DNA of 49,736 bases. It comes from Nostoc sp. NMS4 (GTDB taxonomy: Bacteria > Cyanobacteriota > Cyanobacteriia > Cyanobacteriales > Nostocaceae). Location of the stretch: positions 1-49,736 of the forward strand of contig NZ_JABXKI010000196.1 in the NCBI RefSeq assembly GCF_017115095.1. The letters run 5' to 3'. Each line of letters begins with the position of its first letter. Within the stretch, counting starts at the first letter, position 1. Below, piece by piece: positions 19,713 through 27,615 of this stretch. Made by a program: the position numbers and the translations under genes. Under the pieces are notes generated by a model. The model was not told the origin of the DNA and ran no database searches. It saw only the letters and a list, made by a program, of their open reading frames with translations.

Positions 19713-20615
19713 TTAATAGTTTATGGCATTAAGTTCGCTTTCTACTTGCTCAAGCTCTTGTAGTATAGTATCAATTTGGCGTTGGAGTTTATTGCGATCG
19801 CCAGCATTAAGTGTATAGTTTAGTTGATTGTAAGCCGCCTCATAATCACTACTGAGAACGTCAAAGCGTTGTTGCAAAGTTTTGATTTTGAGTTGTTGTA
19901 CTCTACTCTTAATATTCTGGATATGTGCATTTGACGAAATCGGCAAGTTTATTTCATCCCATGCTTCAATCAATACATCCGCAGGAATCATGAAAGCAGT
20001 TTTGATATCTTCTCGCCGCTTCTCTGCCGCTACTGCCATTCCAACCACTCCTACAAGGGTTTCATCCCATATCGGCGCGCCACTAAAACCCGGTTCTATC
20101 TTGTAGCCAGTTACCTTACTATCTTCTAATTGCACCCATCCCTTTCCTTGTCCGTCTCGCAACACACCTGTAGCCCAAACACCATCATGATGTCCGTCAG
20201 GAAAACCGAATATGCGGAAAGGATGCTGCCAAACATTGCTAGTTTTTATTAGCTGGATAGGTTGGGCTTCTTTAGGTAACTGCCCTTCTATTTGCAATCC
20301 GGCAATATCTTCAGGCTCAGAAGTTGATGCATTGCTAACTAGGGGTTGCCAAAAAACAACTTTAGCTTTTAGTTGTTGTCCTGATGCAATTAGCGGGAAA
20401 TCTAAATAAATATCATGATTAGGAGCTTCAACTATATCCTCTGGTAAAGATAAAGCTGAGGTAACAACATGAGCGCACGTCAGGATGTAATTTTGAGTTC
20501 GCCCAGAGACTAAAAAACCTACACCAACTACCGCACCATTGGCATGAAAAATCCGGGCGATCGCTGACCTAAAAGTTTGAATATAATTATCTGTACTTGC
20601 TACCATATTATGCAT
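19713..20615 (-). CDS. Trypsin-like serine protease with C-terminal coiled-coil adaptor module
   Basis: A 300-residue S1/V8-type serine protease with an intact triad: His49 in ILTCAHVV, Asp103 in EPEDIAGLQI, and Ser178 in EPGFSGAPIW. There is no signal peptide or membrane segment, so it should act in the cytoplasm. Residues 235-298 form a coiled-coil or helical hairpin (DRNKLQRQIDTILQELEQVE) matching the N-terminus of the adjacent ATPase. The ATG at 20615 has GGAAG upstream and overlaps the small upstream gene by 8 bp, suggesting translational coupling. In cytosolic conflict systems such proteases are effectors released by NTPase partners; here that role is inference from the neighbours. Confidence 0.88.
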   Translation of the reverse strand: MHNMVASTDNYIQTFRSAIARIFHANGAVVGVGFLVSGRTQNYILTCAHVVTSALSLPEDIVEAPNHDIYLDFPLIASGQQLKAKVVFWQPLVSNASTSEPEDIAGLQIEGQLPKEAQPIQLIKTSNVWQHPFRIFGFPDGHHDGVWATGVLRDGQGKGWVQLEDSKVTGYKIEPGFSGAPIWDETLVGVVGMAVAAEKRREDIKTAFMIPADVLIEAWDEINLPISSNAHIQNIKSRVQQLKIKTLQQRFDVLSSDYEAAYNQLNYTLNAGDRNKLQRQIDTILQELEQVESELNAINY

Positions 20616-20808
20616 TGTCTTGCTTCCATTTCAAGGTAATTTCGTAGTTAGCTTCAAGTACCATTTGCCCTGTAGCCGGTCTAGCAACACGTACAAGAGC
20701 ATTACTATTTTCTGGCTCATCAACTTCAGCTAAAAGTTTTGTGCCATCTTTGAGAGAAAACGAACCCCATACTCCTACGGAGAGGCAAGCTACTAATACA
20801 TTTAACAA
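20608..20808 (-). CDS. Shortened trypsin-co-occurring domain (Trypco1-like) protein
   Basis: A 66-residue product just upstream of, and overlapping, the trypsin-like protease gene. The stretch SLKDGTKLLAEVDEPE matches the start of the Trypco1/CU044_2847 family and MVLEANYEITLKWK matches its end, while the roughly 45-residue middle seen in full-length members (about 100-110 aa) is missing. The only in-frame initiator is TTG at 20808. A well-placed GGAG followed by ATG at about 20770 is in a different frame, which suggests a frameshift at the 5' end. Family members accompany trypsin-like proteases in conflict-type operons with an unknown role, perhaps inhibitor or adaptor. It may be functional in short form or a decaying gene. 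Confidence 0.55.
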   Translation of the reverse strand: MLNVLVACLSVGVWGSFSLKDGTKLLAEVDEPENSNALVRVARPATGQMVLEANYEITLKWKQDNA

Positions 20809-20903
20809 TTGTTATATTAGTTATATCTGTAGCTTGACTTCAATTAGTAATTATACTGACTCGGTGAAAAAATTACTTGAATTTTAAGTAAGTAGACAAG
20901 AAT

Positions 20904-20942
20904 AAATTAAACTATGTTACGCAATGTAACATAGTTTAATTT
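20904..20942. repeat. Perfect 17-bp inverted repeat
   Basis: The arm AAATTAAACTATGTTAC (20904-20920) is followed by the loop GCAAT and its exact complement (20926-20942). It lies about 100 bp upstream of the first gene of the cassette. It could be an operator for cassette control, a bidirectional terminator or an insertion remnant. The perfect match over 17 bp argues that it is recent or under selection. Confidence 0.7.
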
Positions 20943-20975
20943 CCGTATAATGTTCTGTGTCATTAATTTTGCAAG

Positions 20976-21138
20976 GTTTGTAGTCAGCGATTTATCGCTC
21001 AATTTTAAGCACTGAAGTGCTTACTACAAACTTTTATAACCCATCAGAATTAATGGAACAGACCAGTAGTAGTCTGGCAAGTTTAATTTGTTAGGTTGGT
21101 AGTCTGCGCTTTAGCGAAGACAGCGCCAACTACCAACC
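20976..21138. repeat. Pair of REP-like hairpin units
   Basis: Unit 1 has outer arms GTTTGTAGT (20976-20984) and ACTACAAAC (21023-21031) enclosing two small stems, AGCGA/TCGCT and AGCACT/AGTGCT. Unit 2 has outer arms GGTTGGTAGT (21094-21103) and ACTACCAACC (21129-21138) enclosing a GCGCT-type stem. Both have the same plan and similar outer arms, typical of small extragenic palindromes in Nostocales. Confidence 0.6.
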
Positions 21139-21232
21139 ATATAACAATATAAGAGATTTGACGAAATTAGAAAGAGTTAATTTAAGTGTTCGTCGTCGAA
21201 GCACTAAGGAATTTTTACTGGCAAAGAGTTCA

Positions 21233-21478
21233 TCAGTTCGGAGAACACTTAGCACAAAAATCAGGACTAAATTTGCAGTATTGGCTACCTGTTAATTGGT
21301 AAGCTGTACAATAAGGAAAACTGGTAAGTTTGATTTTGGCTGCTTGTAATTTGGAACCATTTGAGAGCGTTTCAGTAAGTTTGGTTTTATCAGCCAGAAG
21401 GATAGCTAAAAGCTTAGGTAAGACCATACAAGCAACAATATTGAGAAGTGTTAGCAGTATCGAGTCTGTCAAATTCAT
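21233..21478 (-). CDS. Small membrane-anchored Cys-rich protein (81 aa)
   Basis: An 81-residue product beginning with a hydrophobic helix (about residues 6-28, SILLTLLNIVACMVLPKLLA), then a polar linker, then a tail with four Cys spread over YCTAYQLTGSQYCK and FCAKC. An AGGGGA lies upstream of the ATG at 21478, which supports expression. I do not recognise a family. It lies on the same strand as, and 425 bp upstream of, the protease/ATPase/radical SAM cassette, so a link is possible but unproven. The Cys-rich tail could bind metal or form disulphides. Confidence 0.5.
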   Translation of the reverse strand: MNLTDSILLTLLNIVACMVLPKLLAILLADKTKLTETLSNGSKLQAAKIKLTSFPYCTAYQLTGSQYCKFSPDFCAKCSPN

Positions 21479-21706
21479 AGATAATCATCCCCTGTGAAAC
21501 GTAGGCGATTGCTGTTCTGAGATGCAAACACAATCATTGCTTGCACTCTATGTAAATTAACTTTAACATAAATTTTTGTAAATATAAACGTGGAATTCCT
21601 GGAATTATCGTACACAGAAGGGAATGTTGATAATAAGGACGGTTATTGTAGCGGAATAACAAAATAAGCTCGAAAATAATAAGTTTAAAATCTTTAGGTA
21701 AGGTTT

Positions 21707-23665
21707 ATGTCAAAAACCCAAACCGCGTCTTCTTTTTTATCTAACATTAGTGAACGAGAACGCCAAGCATTAAAGCGATTGGTAGATTACACAAATGTAG
21801 AATCGCTGCCAGAAGTTTGGCCTTTAGCAGCTCAAAAATTTGGTGATGTTGTCGCTCTCCGTAGCCCTCACAGTAAACCAGAAGTAGTAATTACTTATAC
21901 CCAGTTAGCAGAGCAACTGCAACTATTTGCTGCTGGGTTACAGGCGTTGGGAGTAAAGGTAGGCGATCGCATTTCTCTAATTGCTGATAATAGTCCTCGC
22001 TGGTTTATTGCCGATCAAGGCATAATGACCGCCGGGGCTGTTGATGCGGTGCGTAGCTCCCAAGCGGAAAAAGAAGAACTGGTGTTTATCATAACCAATA
22101 GCGGCAGTACAGCGATCGTCGCTGAGGATTTAAAAACACTTAAAAAACTACAAGACCGCCTCAAAGATTTACCAATTCAACTGGTAATCCTACTTTCCGA
22201 TGAAGCACCACCAACAGACGAAACCCTAAAAGTGCTGAACTTTAAACAGTTGATTGAAATTGGGGTAAATCATCATTTTGTGCCAGTCAAACAAAATCGT
22301 GAGGCTCTCGCAACCCTAATTTATACCTCTGGCACCACAGGTAAACCCAAAGGTGTAATGCTGTCTCATAACAACTTGATGCACCAAGTAACAACATTTG
22401 GGACAGTATTGCAACCAAATGCTGGCGATATCGTTCTCAGCATCCTACCTTCGTGGCACAGCTACGAACGAACTGTTGAATACTACCTACTATCTCAAGG
22501 TTGCACTCAAGTTTATACTAATTTGCGTTCTGTAAAAGGGGATTTGAGACAATTTAAACCCAACTATATGGTGGGTGTACCCCGCCTGTGGGAATCGATT
22601 TATGAAGGAGTGCAAAAGCAGTTCCGCGAACAGCCAGCGAATAAGCAACGCCTAATTAACTTTTTATTGGGTATTAGCGAAAAATATATCAAAGCGCGGC
22701 GAGTTGCTGAAGGATTAGATTTAAGTAATCTTCATGCTTCAGGTAGCGAACGATTAGCAGCTAGGATACAAGCATCGGCTTTATTACCCCTCCATGCCTT
22801 GGGAGAACGACTGGTTTACGCCAAAGTTCGGGAAGCCACAGGAGGAGAAGTTAAGCAGATGATTAGCGGCGGCGGTGCGCTTCCCAGACACATCGATAAC
22901 TTCTTTGAAATTATTGGTGTGCAGATTTTGCAAGGTTATGGCTTGACAGAAACTTCTCCTGTTACTCATGTACGTCGTCCCTGGCGAAATTTGATTGGTG
23001 CATCAGGTCAACCATTACCCGCTACAGAAGCTAAAATCGTTGATCCTGAGACAAAAGCGCCTTTACCAATAGAGAAGCGAGGCTTAGTATTGTTGAGGGG
23101 GCCACAGATTATGCAAGGCTATTACCAAGATCCCGAAGCGACAGCGAAAGCAATTGACGCGGAAGGTTGGTTTAATAGCGGCGATTTGGGTTGGCTGACA
23201 CCACAAGACGACTTAGTGCTGACAGGCAGAGCGAAGGATACGATTGTATTGACTAACGGGGAAAACATTGAGCCACAGCCAATTGAAGATGCCTGTTTGC
23301 GATCGCCATACATCGATCAAATTATGCTCGTCGGCCAAGATCAGCGCAGCCTGGGAGCCTTGATTGTCCCCAATGTCGAAGCCATAGAAAAATGGGTAGC
23401 AAGTCAGAATCTAACCTTAGATACGCCCGCAGATAGTCAAAAAATTGACTTCGAGAGTAGAATGATCCAGGATTTATTTCGGCAAGAATTAAATCGGGAA
23501 GTGCAAAATCGTCCAGGTTATCGACCAGATGACCGCATCGGAACGTTTAAACTCATTCTGGAACCATTTTCAATAGAAAATGGTTTGATGACCCAAACAA
23601 TGAAAGTTCGACGACATATCGTCACGGAACGCTATCGCGCTATTATTGACGGCATCTTTGCCTGA
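21707..23665 (+). CDS. aas: Long-chain acyl-ACP synthetase (AMP-forming)
   Basis: A 652-residue adenylate-forming enzyme of the FAA1/long-chain acyl-CoA synthetase group. In cyanobacteria the single member acts as acyl-ACP synthetase (Aas), activating free fatty acids for recycling into membrane lipids. Visible motifs are the AMP-binding loop LIYTSGTTGKPKG near residue 205, the linker segment QGYGLTETSPV near 410, EGWFNSGDLGWL near 485 and the hinge LTGRAKDTIVL near 505. There is no signal peptide. The ATG at 21707 has AGGTAAGG just upstream. A ylqD-like gene follows 42 bp after the stop, so the two may share a transcript. ACP rather than CoA as acceptor is inferred from the phylum, not seen in the sequence. 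Confidence 0.9.
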   Translation: MSKTQTASSFLSNISERERQALKRLVDYTNVESLPEVWPLAAQKFGDVVALRSPHSKPEVVITYTQLAEQLQLFAAGLQALGVKVGDRISLIADNSPRWFIADQGIMTAGAVDAVRSSQAEKEELVFIITNSGSTAIVAEDLKTLKKLQDRLKDLPIQLVILLSDEAPPTDETLKVLNFKQLIEIGVNHHFVPVKQNREALATLIYTSGTTGKPKGVMLSHNNLMHQVTTFGTVLQPNAGDIVLSILPSWHSYERTVEYYLLSQGCTQVYTNLRSVKGDLRQFKPNYMVGVPRLWESIYEGVQKQFREQPANKQRLINFLLGISEKYIKARRVAEGLDLSNLHASGSERLAARIQASALLPLHALGERLVYAKVREATGGEVKQMISGGGALPRHIDNFFEIIGVQILQGYGLTETSPVTHVRRPWRNLIGASGQPLPATEAKIVDPETKAPLPIEKRGLVLLRGPQIMQGYYQDPEATAKAIDAEGWFNSGDLGWLTPQDDLVLTGRAKDTIVLTNGENIEPQPIEDACLRSPYIDQIMLVGQDQRSLGALIVPNVEAIEKWVASQNLTLDTPADSQKIDFESRMIQDLFRQELNREVQNRPGYRPDDRIGTFKLILEPFSIENGLMTQTMKVRRHIVTERYRAIIDGIFA

Positions 23666-23707
23666 TGATTCCACCTGTTAACTGTAAAGAGTGAACGTGA
23701 AATATTT

Positions 23708-24157
23708 ATGGATGTCTCCAAATCTAATTTGCTCCTGAAGCGCGTCGTCAACGTCAAAGTCATTGTTACTCCCCTCTGGAAAGAGGAAGTACAACAGCAA
23801 TTGCAAACGCAAATCAATCAACTTGACCAGCAACTGCAACAGCTAGACGTTGAAGGACAAAGAGCGATCGCCGCAATTCAAAAGCAGAGTCTGCAACCAC
23901 CCGGCCCCCAGACCCTCCAACAAATTGACAATATCCAACTCCAAGTCAATCAAAAGAAAAGTGAATTTTTGGAGCAAAAAAATCAGTTGCTGCAAAATCT
24001 CCAGCAAGTGCAGTTTCTCCAGCAAGATCAGGAAGTCAACCAATTCCAAATGGAAGGCTTTTTCCGAGTAGAAATCGGTGATAACCTGATTAGCAAAATG
24101 CAAGTCGAAATTGTTCTGCGCGATGGCGTTGTAGAAGAAATTCGCGGCGACATTTAA
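23708..24157 (+). CDS. YlqD family protein
   Basis: A 149-residue protein with a short N-terminal strand region (LLLKRVVNVKVIVTPLWKEE), a long Gln/Leu-rich coiled coil (about residues 25-105, QLDQQLQQLDVEGQRAIAAI), and a C-terminal beta segment (GFFRVEIGDNLISKMQVEIVLRDG kept short here). This layout matches the YlqD family, whose function is unknown. It follows aas at 42 bp. A string of CATTTGT heptamers begins right after the stop. Family assignment is by pattern recognition; no catalytic residues are expected. Confidence 0.75.
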   Translation: MDVSKSNLLLKRVVNVKVIVTPLWKEEVQQQLQTQINQLDQQLQQLDVEGQRAIAAIQKQSLQPPGPQTLQQIDNIQLQVNQKKSEFLEQKNQLLQNLQQVQFLQQDQEVNQFQMEGFFRVEIGDNLISKMQVEIVLRDGVVEEIRGDI

Positions 24158-24163
24158 ATTTTT

Positions 24164-24201
24164 CATTTGTCATTTGTCATTTGTTTTATGACTAATGACT
24201 A
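24164..24201. repeat. Short tandemly repeated heptamers
   Basis: Three copies of CATTTGT (24164-24184) are followed by two of ATGACTA (24188-24201), the second set overlapping the end of the next gene. The same CATTTGT triplet occurs at 37779-37799. Such heptamer runs are characteristic of Nostoc/Anabaena intergenic DNA. Confidence 0.75.
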
Positions 24202-24720
24202 ATGACAGATGTGATTTAACTTCGTGTGAGAGCGGCTCCCAATTGAACATTCTTCCTGGGAGCCAGCCCAAATAATTTGCCAGACTGGAGGTGAGCTAAT
24301 AAAAAGCGATCGCCCAAAGGCTGTCATCTCAGCTCGATATTTAACCTTACCAACAGAATTATCACCCCGCTTGATTTGCGTAATCGTCACTAACGCCTGA
24401 TTTGGCTGCGGATAAACTACCTCTATCTTTCGCGTTCCTGCCACTGCTATATCCTCAAAGGCATTCAGGGCGAGGGTAGTAGGATTACTGCCTTGGAGAG
24501 ATGAGTTGAGCTTTTCTAAAGGTATAGTTTGATAATCAGAACGCTCTGAGAATTCTGCAACTTCCTGAGACTGATGTATTGCTCCCACCTGCTGGGTTTG
24601 CCCATCATTTGTCTCAACAATCGGTACAGATTTCTGATGCAGGGTAATATAAACTCCAGCACCAACCGTAGCAGAGATACTAAGTATCACAATTAAAAAG
24701 AATTTCAGCTTTGCCGACAT
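24199..24720 (-). CDS. Hypothetical membrane-anchored periplasmic protein
   Basis: A 173-residue protein with an N-terminal hydrophobic helix (about residues 5-25, FFLIVILSISATVGAGVYI), then a polar linker and a small domain (about 60-150) with EDIAVAGTRKIEVVYPQPNQ and VTITQIKRGDNSVGKVKYRAEM, probably beta-rich. I chose the ATG at 24720 over the frame's first initiator (TTG at 24741). The tail contains two Cys (QEECSIG and HICH). I recognise no named family. It is convergent with the ylqD-like gene and its 3' end runs into a heptamer repeat, so the last residues may be repeat-derived. Confidence 0.65.
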   Translation of the reverse strand: MSAKLKFFLIVILSISATVGAGVYITLHQKSVPIVETNDGQTQQVGAIHQSQEVAEFSERSDYQTIPLEKLNSSLQGSNPTTLALNAFEDIAVAGTRKIEVVYPQPNQALVTITQIKRGDNSVGKVKYRAEMTAFGRSLFISSPPVWQIIWAGSQEECSIGSRSHTKLNHICH

Positions 24721-25234
24721 AAAAGTAAACAGGAATTTCAAATAGGTTTATTACCAGTTTTGAATTCTAGATTGAACTGCATCTCTATCCTCTATTAGTG
24801 AGAAGCTCTTGTATCTTAAGTAAGTAGTGGTTATGAGGAATATAAATAGCAATCCGATTTAATCTGTGAGAAACTCGTGGTAGTTTTTTGCAACTCAATG
24901 ACTAAAACGAGACCGAGAGATTGGCTAACCATTGAGTATAGCTCTGTATTATAGACCTCTAAGCCATATTTAGGTTCCTAGAGTCATTTGTTATTGGTCA
25001 TAGCCTTTCAGGAGTGCTGAGTGCTGAGTGCTGAGTGGGAAATCTCACTTATTTACTCAGTACTGGCTCAACGCCCCGCTACTGCTAACTCTTAACTCCT
25101 AACTCCTAACTCTTAACTCCTAACTCCTAACGCCCAACCTAAAATATAAACAGTCTAAAACTCTCCCATCAAGATACAATTCGATCTGACAAAAGCTGTT
25201 AAAGTCCATAAACCATTGATTCCCAAACCACCCT
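24721..25234. other. Intergenic region with heptamer repeats upstream of pdhC
   Basis: A 514-bp stretch between divergent genes. It contains three tandem GTGCTGA units (25014-25034) and seven TAACTCC-type units (25086-25134, variants TAACTCT and TAACGCC). No gene or RNA is visible; promoters for both neighbours must lie here. Confidence 0.6.
25086..25134. repeat. Seven tandem TAACTCC-type heptamers
   Basis: Seven consecutive 7-bp units alternate TAACTCT and TAACTCC and end in TAACGCC. A shorter run of three GTGCTGA units is about 50 bp upstream. Both are classic cyanobacterial short tandem repeats, liable to copy-number change. Confidence 0.8.
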
Positions 25235-26530
25235 ATGAGCATTCATGAAGTATTTATGCCGGCGCTGAGTTCCACCATGACGGAAGGCAAAATCGTCTCC
25301 TGGGTGAAATCGCCAGGGGACAAAGTGGAAAAAGGCGAAACAGTGGTGGTTGTAGAGTCAGATAAGGCAGATATGGATGTAGAAACCTTCTATGAGGGAT
25401 TTCTTGCCCATATTATAGTTGAAGCTGGTGAAACTGCCCCGGTAGGATCTGCGATCGCCTTCATCGCTGAAACGGAAGCTGAAATTGAACAGGCCAAATC
25501 TCTGGCCAATTCCGGCGGCGTGGCTACTACTACCTCTTCCCCGGAACCAGTCGCCGCCAGCACCGCCTCAACTGCAACACCTGCCTTAGCGTCTCAAAAC
25601 GGCTCTAACCACAAAGAAGGAAGGCTTGTAGCCTCGCCCCGTGCGCGGAAGTTAGCGAAAGAACTCAAAGTTGATTTAACTACACTCCAAGGTAGTGGGC
25701 CCCACGGTCGCATTGTCGCCGAAGATGTAGAAGCATTATCTAATAAAGGCAAACAACCCGCCCCAGTTGCTCCACCAGCACCCGTACCAACCAGCACCCC
25801 AGTTGCACCCCCAGCACCCCGAACACCAGCACCCACGGCAGCAGTAGCGGCTGTTCCTGGTCAAATCGTTCCTCTAACTACCTTCCAAAATGCCGTCGTG
25901 CGGAATATGGTAGCTACTATATCCGTGCCAGTTTTCCGTGTCGGTTATACAATTACCACTGATGGATTAGACAAACTTTATAAACAAATTAAATCCAAAG
26001 GTGTAACTATGACAGCGCTACTAGCGAAAGCTGTAGCAGTGACGTTGCAAAAACACCCATTGTTAAATGCTAGCTACTCAGACCAGGGGATTGTGTATCA
26101 TTCTGATATCAACATTTCCGTAGCTGTGGCGATGGATGATGGCGGATTGATTACACCTGTGCTGCAAAATGCCGACGCGGTGGATATTTATTCTCTGTCG
26201 CGGACTTGGAAATCTTTGGTAGAACGGGCGAGGGCAAAACAACTACAACCCCAAGAATATAACAGTGGTACATTTACCCTGTCCAACTTAGGGATGTTTG
26301 GCGTAGATAAATTTGATGCGATTTTGCCGCCTGGACAAGGTTCAATTTTAGCGATCGGGGCATCCCGTCCGCAAGTGGTAGCAACACCCGACGGTTTATT
26401 TGGCGTGCGCCAACAAATGCAAGTCAATATTACTTCTGACCACCGAATTATTTACGGTGCCCATGCTGCGGCATTCTTGCAAGATTTAGCAAAATTGATT
26501 GAGACGAATCCTCAATCTTTGACAATGTAA
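25235..26530 (+). CDS. pdhC: Dihydrolipoamide acetyltransferase, pyruvate dehydrogenase E2
   Basis: The E2 core of the pyruvate dehydrogenase complex, which transfers acetyl from lipoamide to CoA. Residues 1-75 are a lipoyl domain with the lipoylated Lys44 in ESDKADMDVE. An Ala/Pro/Thr-rich linker follows, then the peripheral subunit-binding domain at about 131-167 (SPRARKLAKELKVDL, GSGPHGRIVAEDV), a second Pro/Ala linker (about 172-205) and the catalytic domain to the end. The active-site motif DHRIIYG carries His403. The length (431 aa) and single lipoyl domain are normal for cyanobacterial and plastid E2. The gene stands alone, as is usual in cyanobacteria where pdh genes are scattered. 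A hairpin terminator candidate follows. Confidence 0.93.
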   Translation: MSIHEVFMPALSSTMTEGKIVSWVKSPGDKVEKGETVVVVESDKADMDVETFYEGFLAHIIVEAGETAPVGSAIAFIAETEAEIEQAKSLANSGGVATTTSSPEPVAASTASTATPALASQNGSNHKEGRLVASPRARKLAKELKVDLTTLQGSGPHGRIVAEDVEALSNKGKQPAPVAPPAPVPTSTPVAPPAPRTPAPTAAVAAVPGQIVPLTTFQNAVVRNMVATISVPVFRVGYTITTDGLDKLYKQIKSKGVTMTALLAKAVAVTLQKHPLLNASYSDQGIVYHSDINISVAVAMDDGGLITPVLQNADAVDIYSLSRTWKSLVERARAKQLQPQEYNSGTFTLSNLGMFGVDKFDAILPPGQGSILAIGASRPQVVATPDGLFGVRQQMQVNITSDHRIIYGAHAAAFLQDLAKLIETNPQSLTM

Positions 26531-26555
26531 TTTTGAAAAAACACCAAATTTAAAT

Positions 26556-26600
26556 GTTAGCGCTATCAGCGAATAGCATTTTTCGTAGAATAGCGCTAAC
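26556..26600. terminator. Candidate terminator hairpin after pdhC
   Basis: Perfect 11-bp arms GTTAGCGCTAT (26556-26566) and ATAGCGCTAAC (26590-26600), 26 bp after the pdhC stop, with a further small stem in the loop. There is no run of T after it, so termination is inferred from position and stability only. Confidence 0.5.
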
Positions 26601-26682
26601 AATAAATAATGCCTACACTTAAATTTTTATGGACAAACTACTACCAATATTACCAAGCCCAGCAAATTTGTTCGCTATTTAT

Positions 26683-27426
26683 TTACTTCTTATTCCAGAG
26701 GCTTAAAAATGCTTGAGAGATGGCTGGGGTAATCTGACTTTGTAAGTGATTTAATGCATCACGATGATTTGCATTGTTGTCATCATAATAAGTAAACAGA
26801 TTAGTCAGCTTGACAATCTCTGGATTTTGATCGTTTGTTCCCCTCCATTTGTTAGTAACTTTGTGTAAAACGTCCTTGGGTAGATTTTGTTGTAAGTTAT
26901 TTAATGCTGCAATGTAAGAAGGATTTTGAGGATTTTTTTGGAATTGCAAGCACAAATCTCTCAGTTTGAGTTGTGACTGAGGCGGAGTCTGCGGCTTATC
27001 TGTTAAACTAGCTTGCTGTAGAATTTGACGCTGTTCAATAGTAGCAATGCCATTTTCAGTTAAACCCTGAGATTTTTGAAATTTTTTGACTGCTATATAA
27101 GTAGCTGGCCCATAAAAAGGCTTATTTGGAGGAATTTCGGCATTTGTTGCAAAACCGTGAAACTTCAATCTATTCTGAAGTCCGATGACTGTATCTTCCA
27201 TGACAGTTCGAGTTTCAGAATCAGCGTTACCATTAACGACAAGTTTTTGCGAATACTGTTTCTGAAACTTTTTAATCGCTTCTTCGGTAGGATCGTCTGT
27301 CAAGGAGTTATTATTCCGTTTCCAGGGAGCAAATTTAGTGAGATCCGGCTTAGGATCGATCTCAGGAGTTAAATATCCCAATCCGATCAATACGTGACGG
27401 ATGACTTCAGGGCTACTAACGGCCAT
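26683..27426 (-). CDS. Peptidoglycan-binding-domain-like protein
   Basis: A 247-residue protein with two PG_binding_1-like units: residues about 5-75 (VIRHVLIGLGYL, EAIKKFQKQYSQKLVVNGNAD) and about 80-145 (LQNRLKFHGF, TYIAVKKFQKSQGLTENGIA). A C-terminal helical region of unknown type follows. I chose the ATG at 27426 rather than 27513 because AAGGA precedes it and the first domain starts right there. With that start there is no signal peptide, which is odd for a wall-binding module; it may be exported otherwise or the domains may have another role. It is convergent with pdhC. Confidence 0.7.
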   Translation of the reverse strand: MAVSSPEVIRHVLIGLGYLTPEIDPKPDLTKFAPWKRNNNSLTDDPTEEAIKKFQKQYSQKLVVNGNADSETRTVMEDTVIGLQNRLKFHGFATNAEIPPNKPFYGPATYIAVKKFQKSQGLTENGIATIEQRQILQQASLTDKPQTPPQSQLKLRDLCLQFQKNPQNPSYIAALNNLQQNLPKDVLHKVTNKWRGTNDQNPEIVKLTNLFTYYDDNNANHRDALNHLQSQITPAISQAFLSLWNKK

Positions 27427-27615
27427 GCTTTTTGGTTCCTTTGCGATTAAACTACCATTTAATGTATCTTGTTTTACAAAAATTAGGTAAGTAGAAATAA
27501 ATAAGTCTAACATTTCTTATTTGGAAGGTGTTTCAAAAGTTAAGCGATGTGTGACTACAAGCTGCAACTCTTTGAGATGTTCGCTGTAGGCGACTACAGA
27601 CAGTGAATTTTTTAA

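Larger units (their letters stand above)
20809..21232. other. Intergenic region upstream of the protease/ATPase cassette
   Basis: This 424-bp stretch contains the presumed cassette promoter, a perfect 17-bp-arm palindrome (20904-20942) and two related REP-like hairpin units (20976-21031 and 21094-21138). No gene is apparent. Confidence 0.5.

Noticed and set aside
25014..25134. Heptamer runs as a CRISPR or regulatory array
   Set aside because: They are contiguous 7-bp units of the short-tandem-repeat type widespread in Nostoc.
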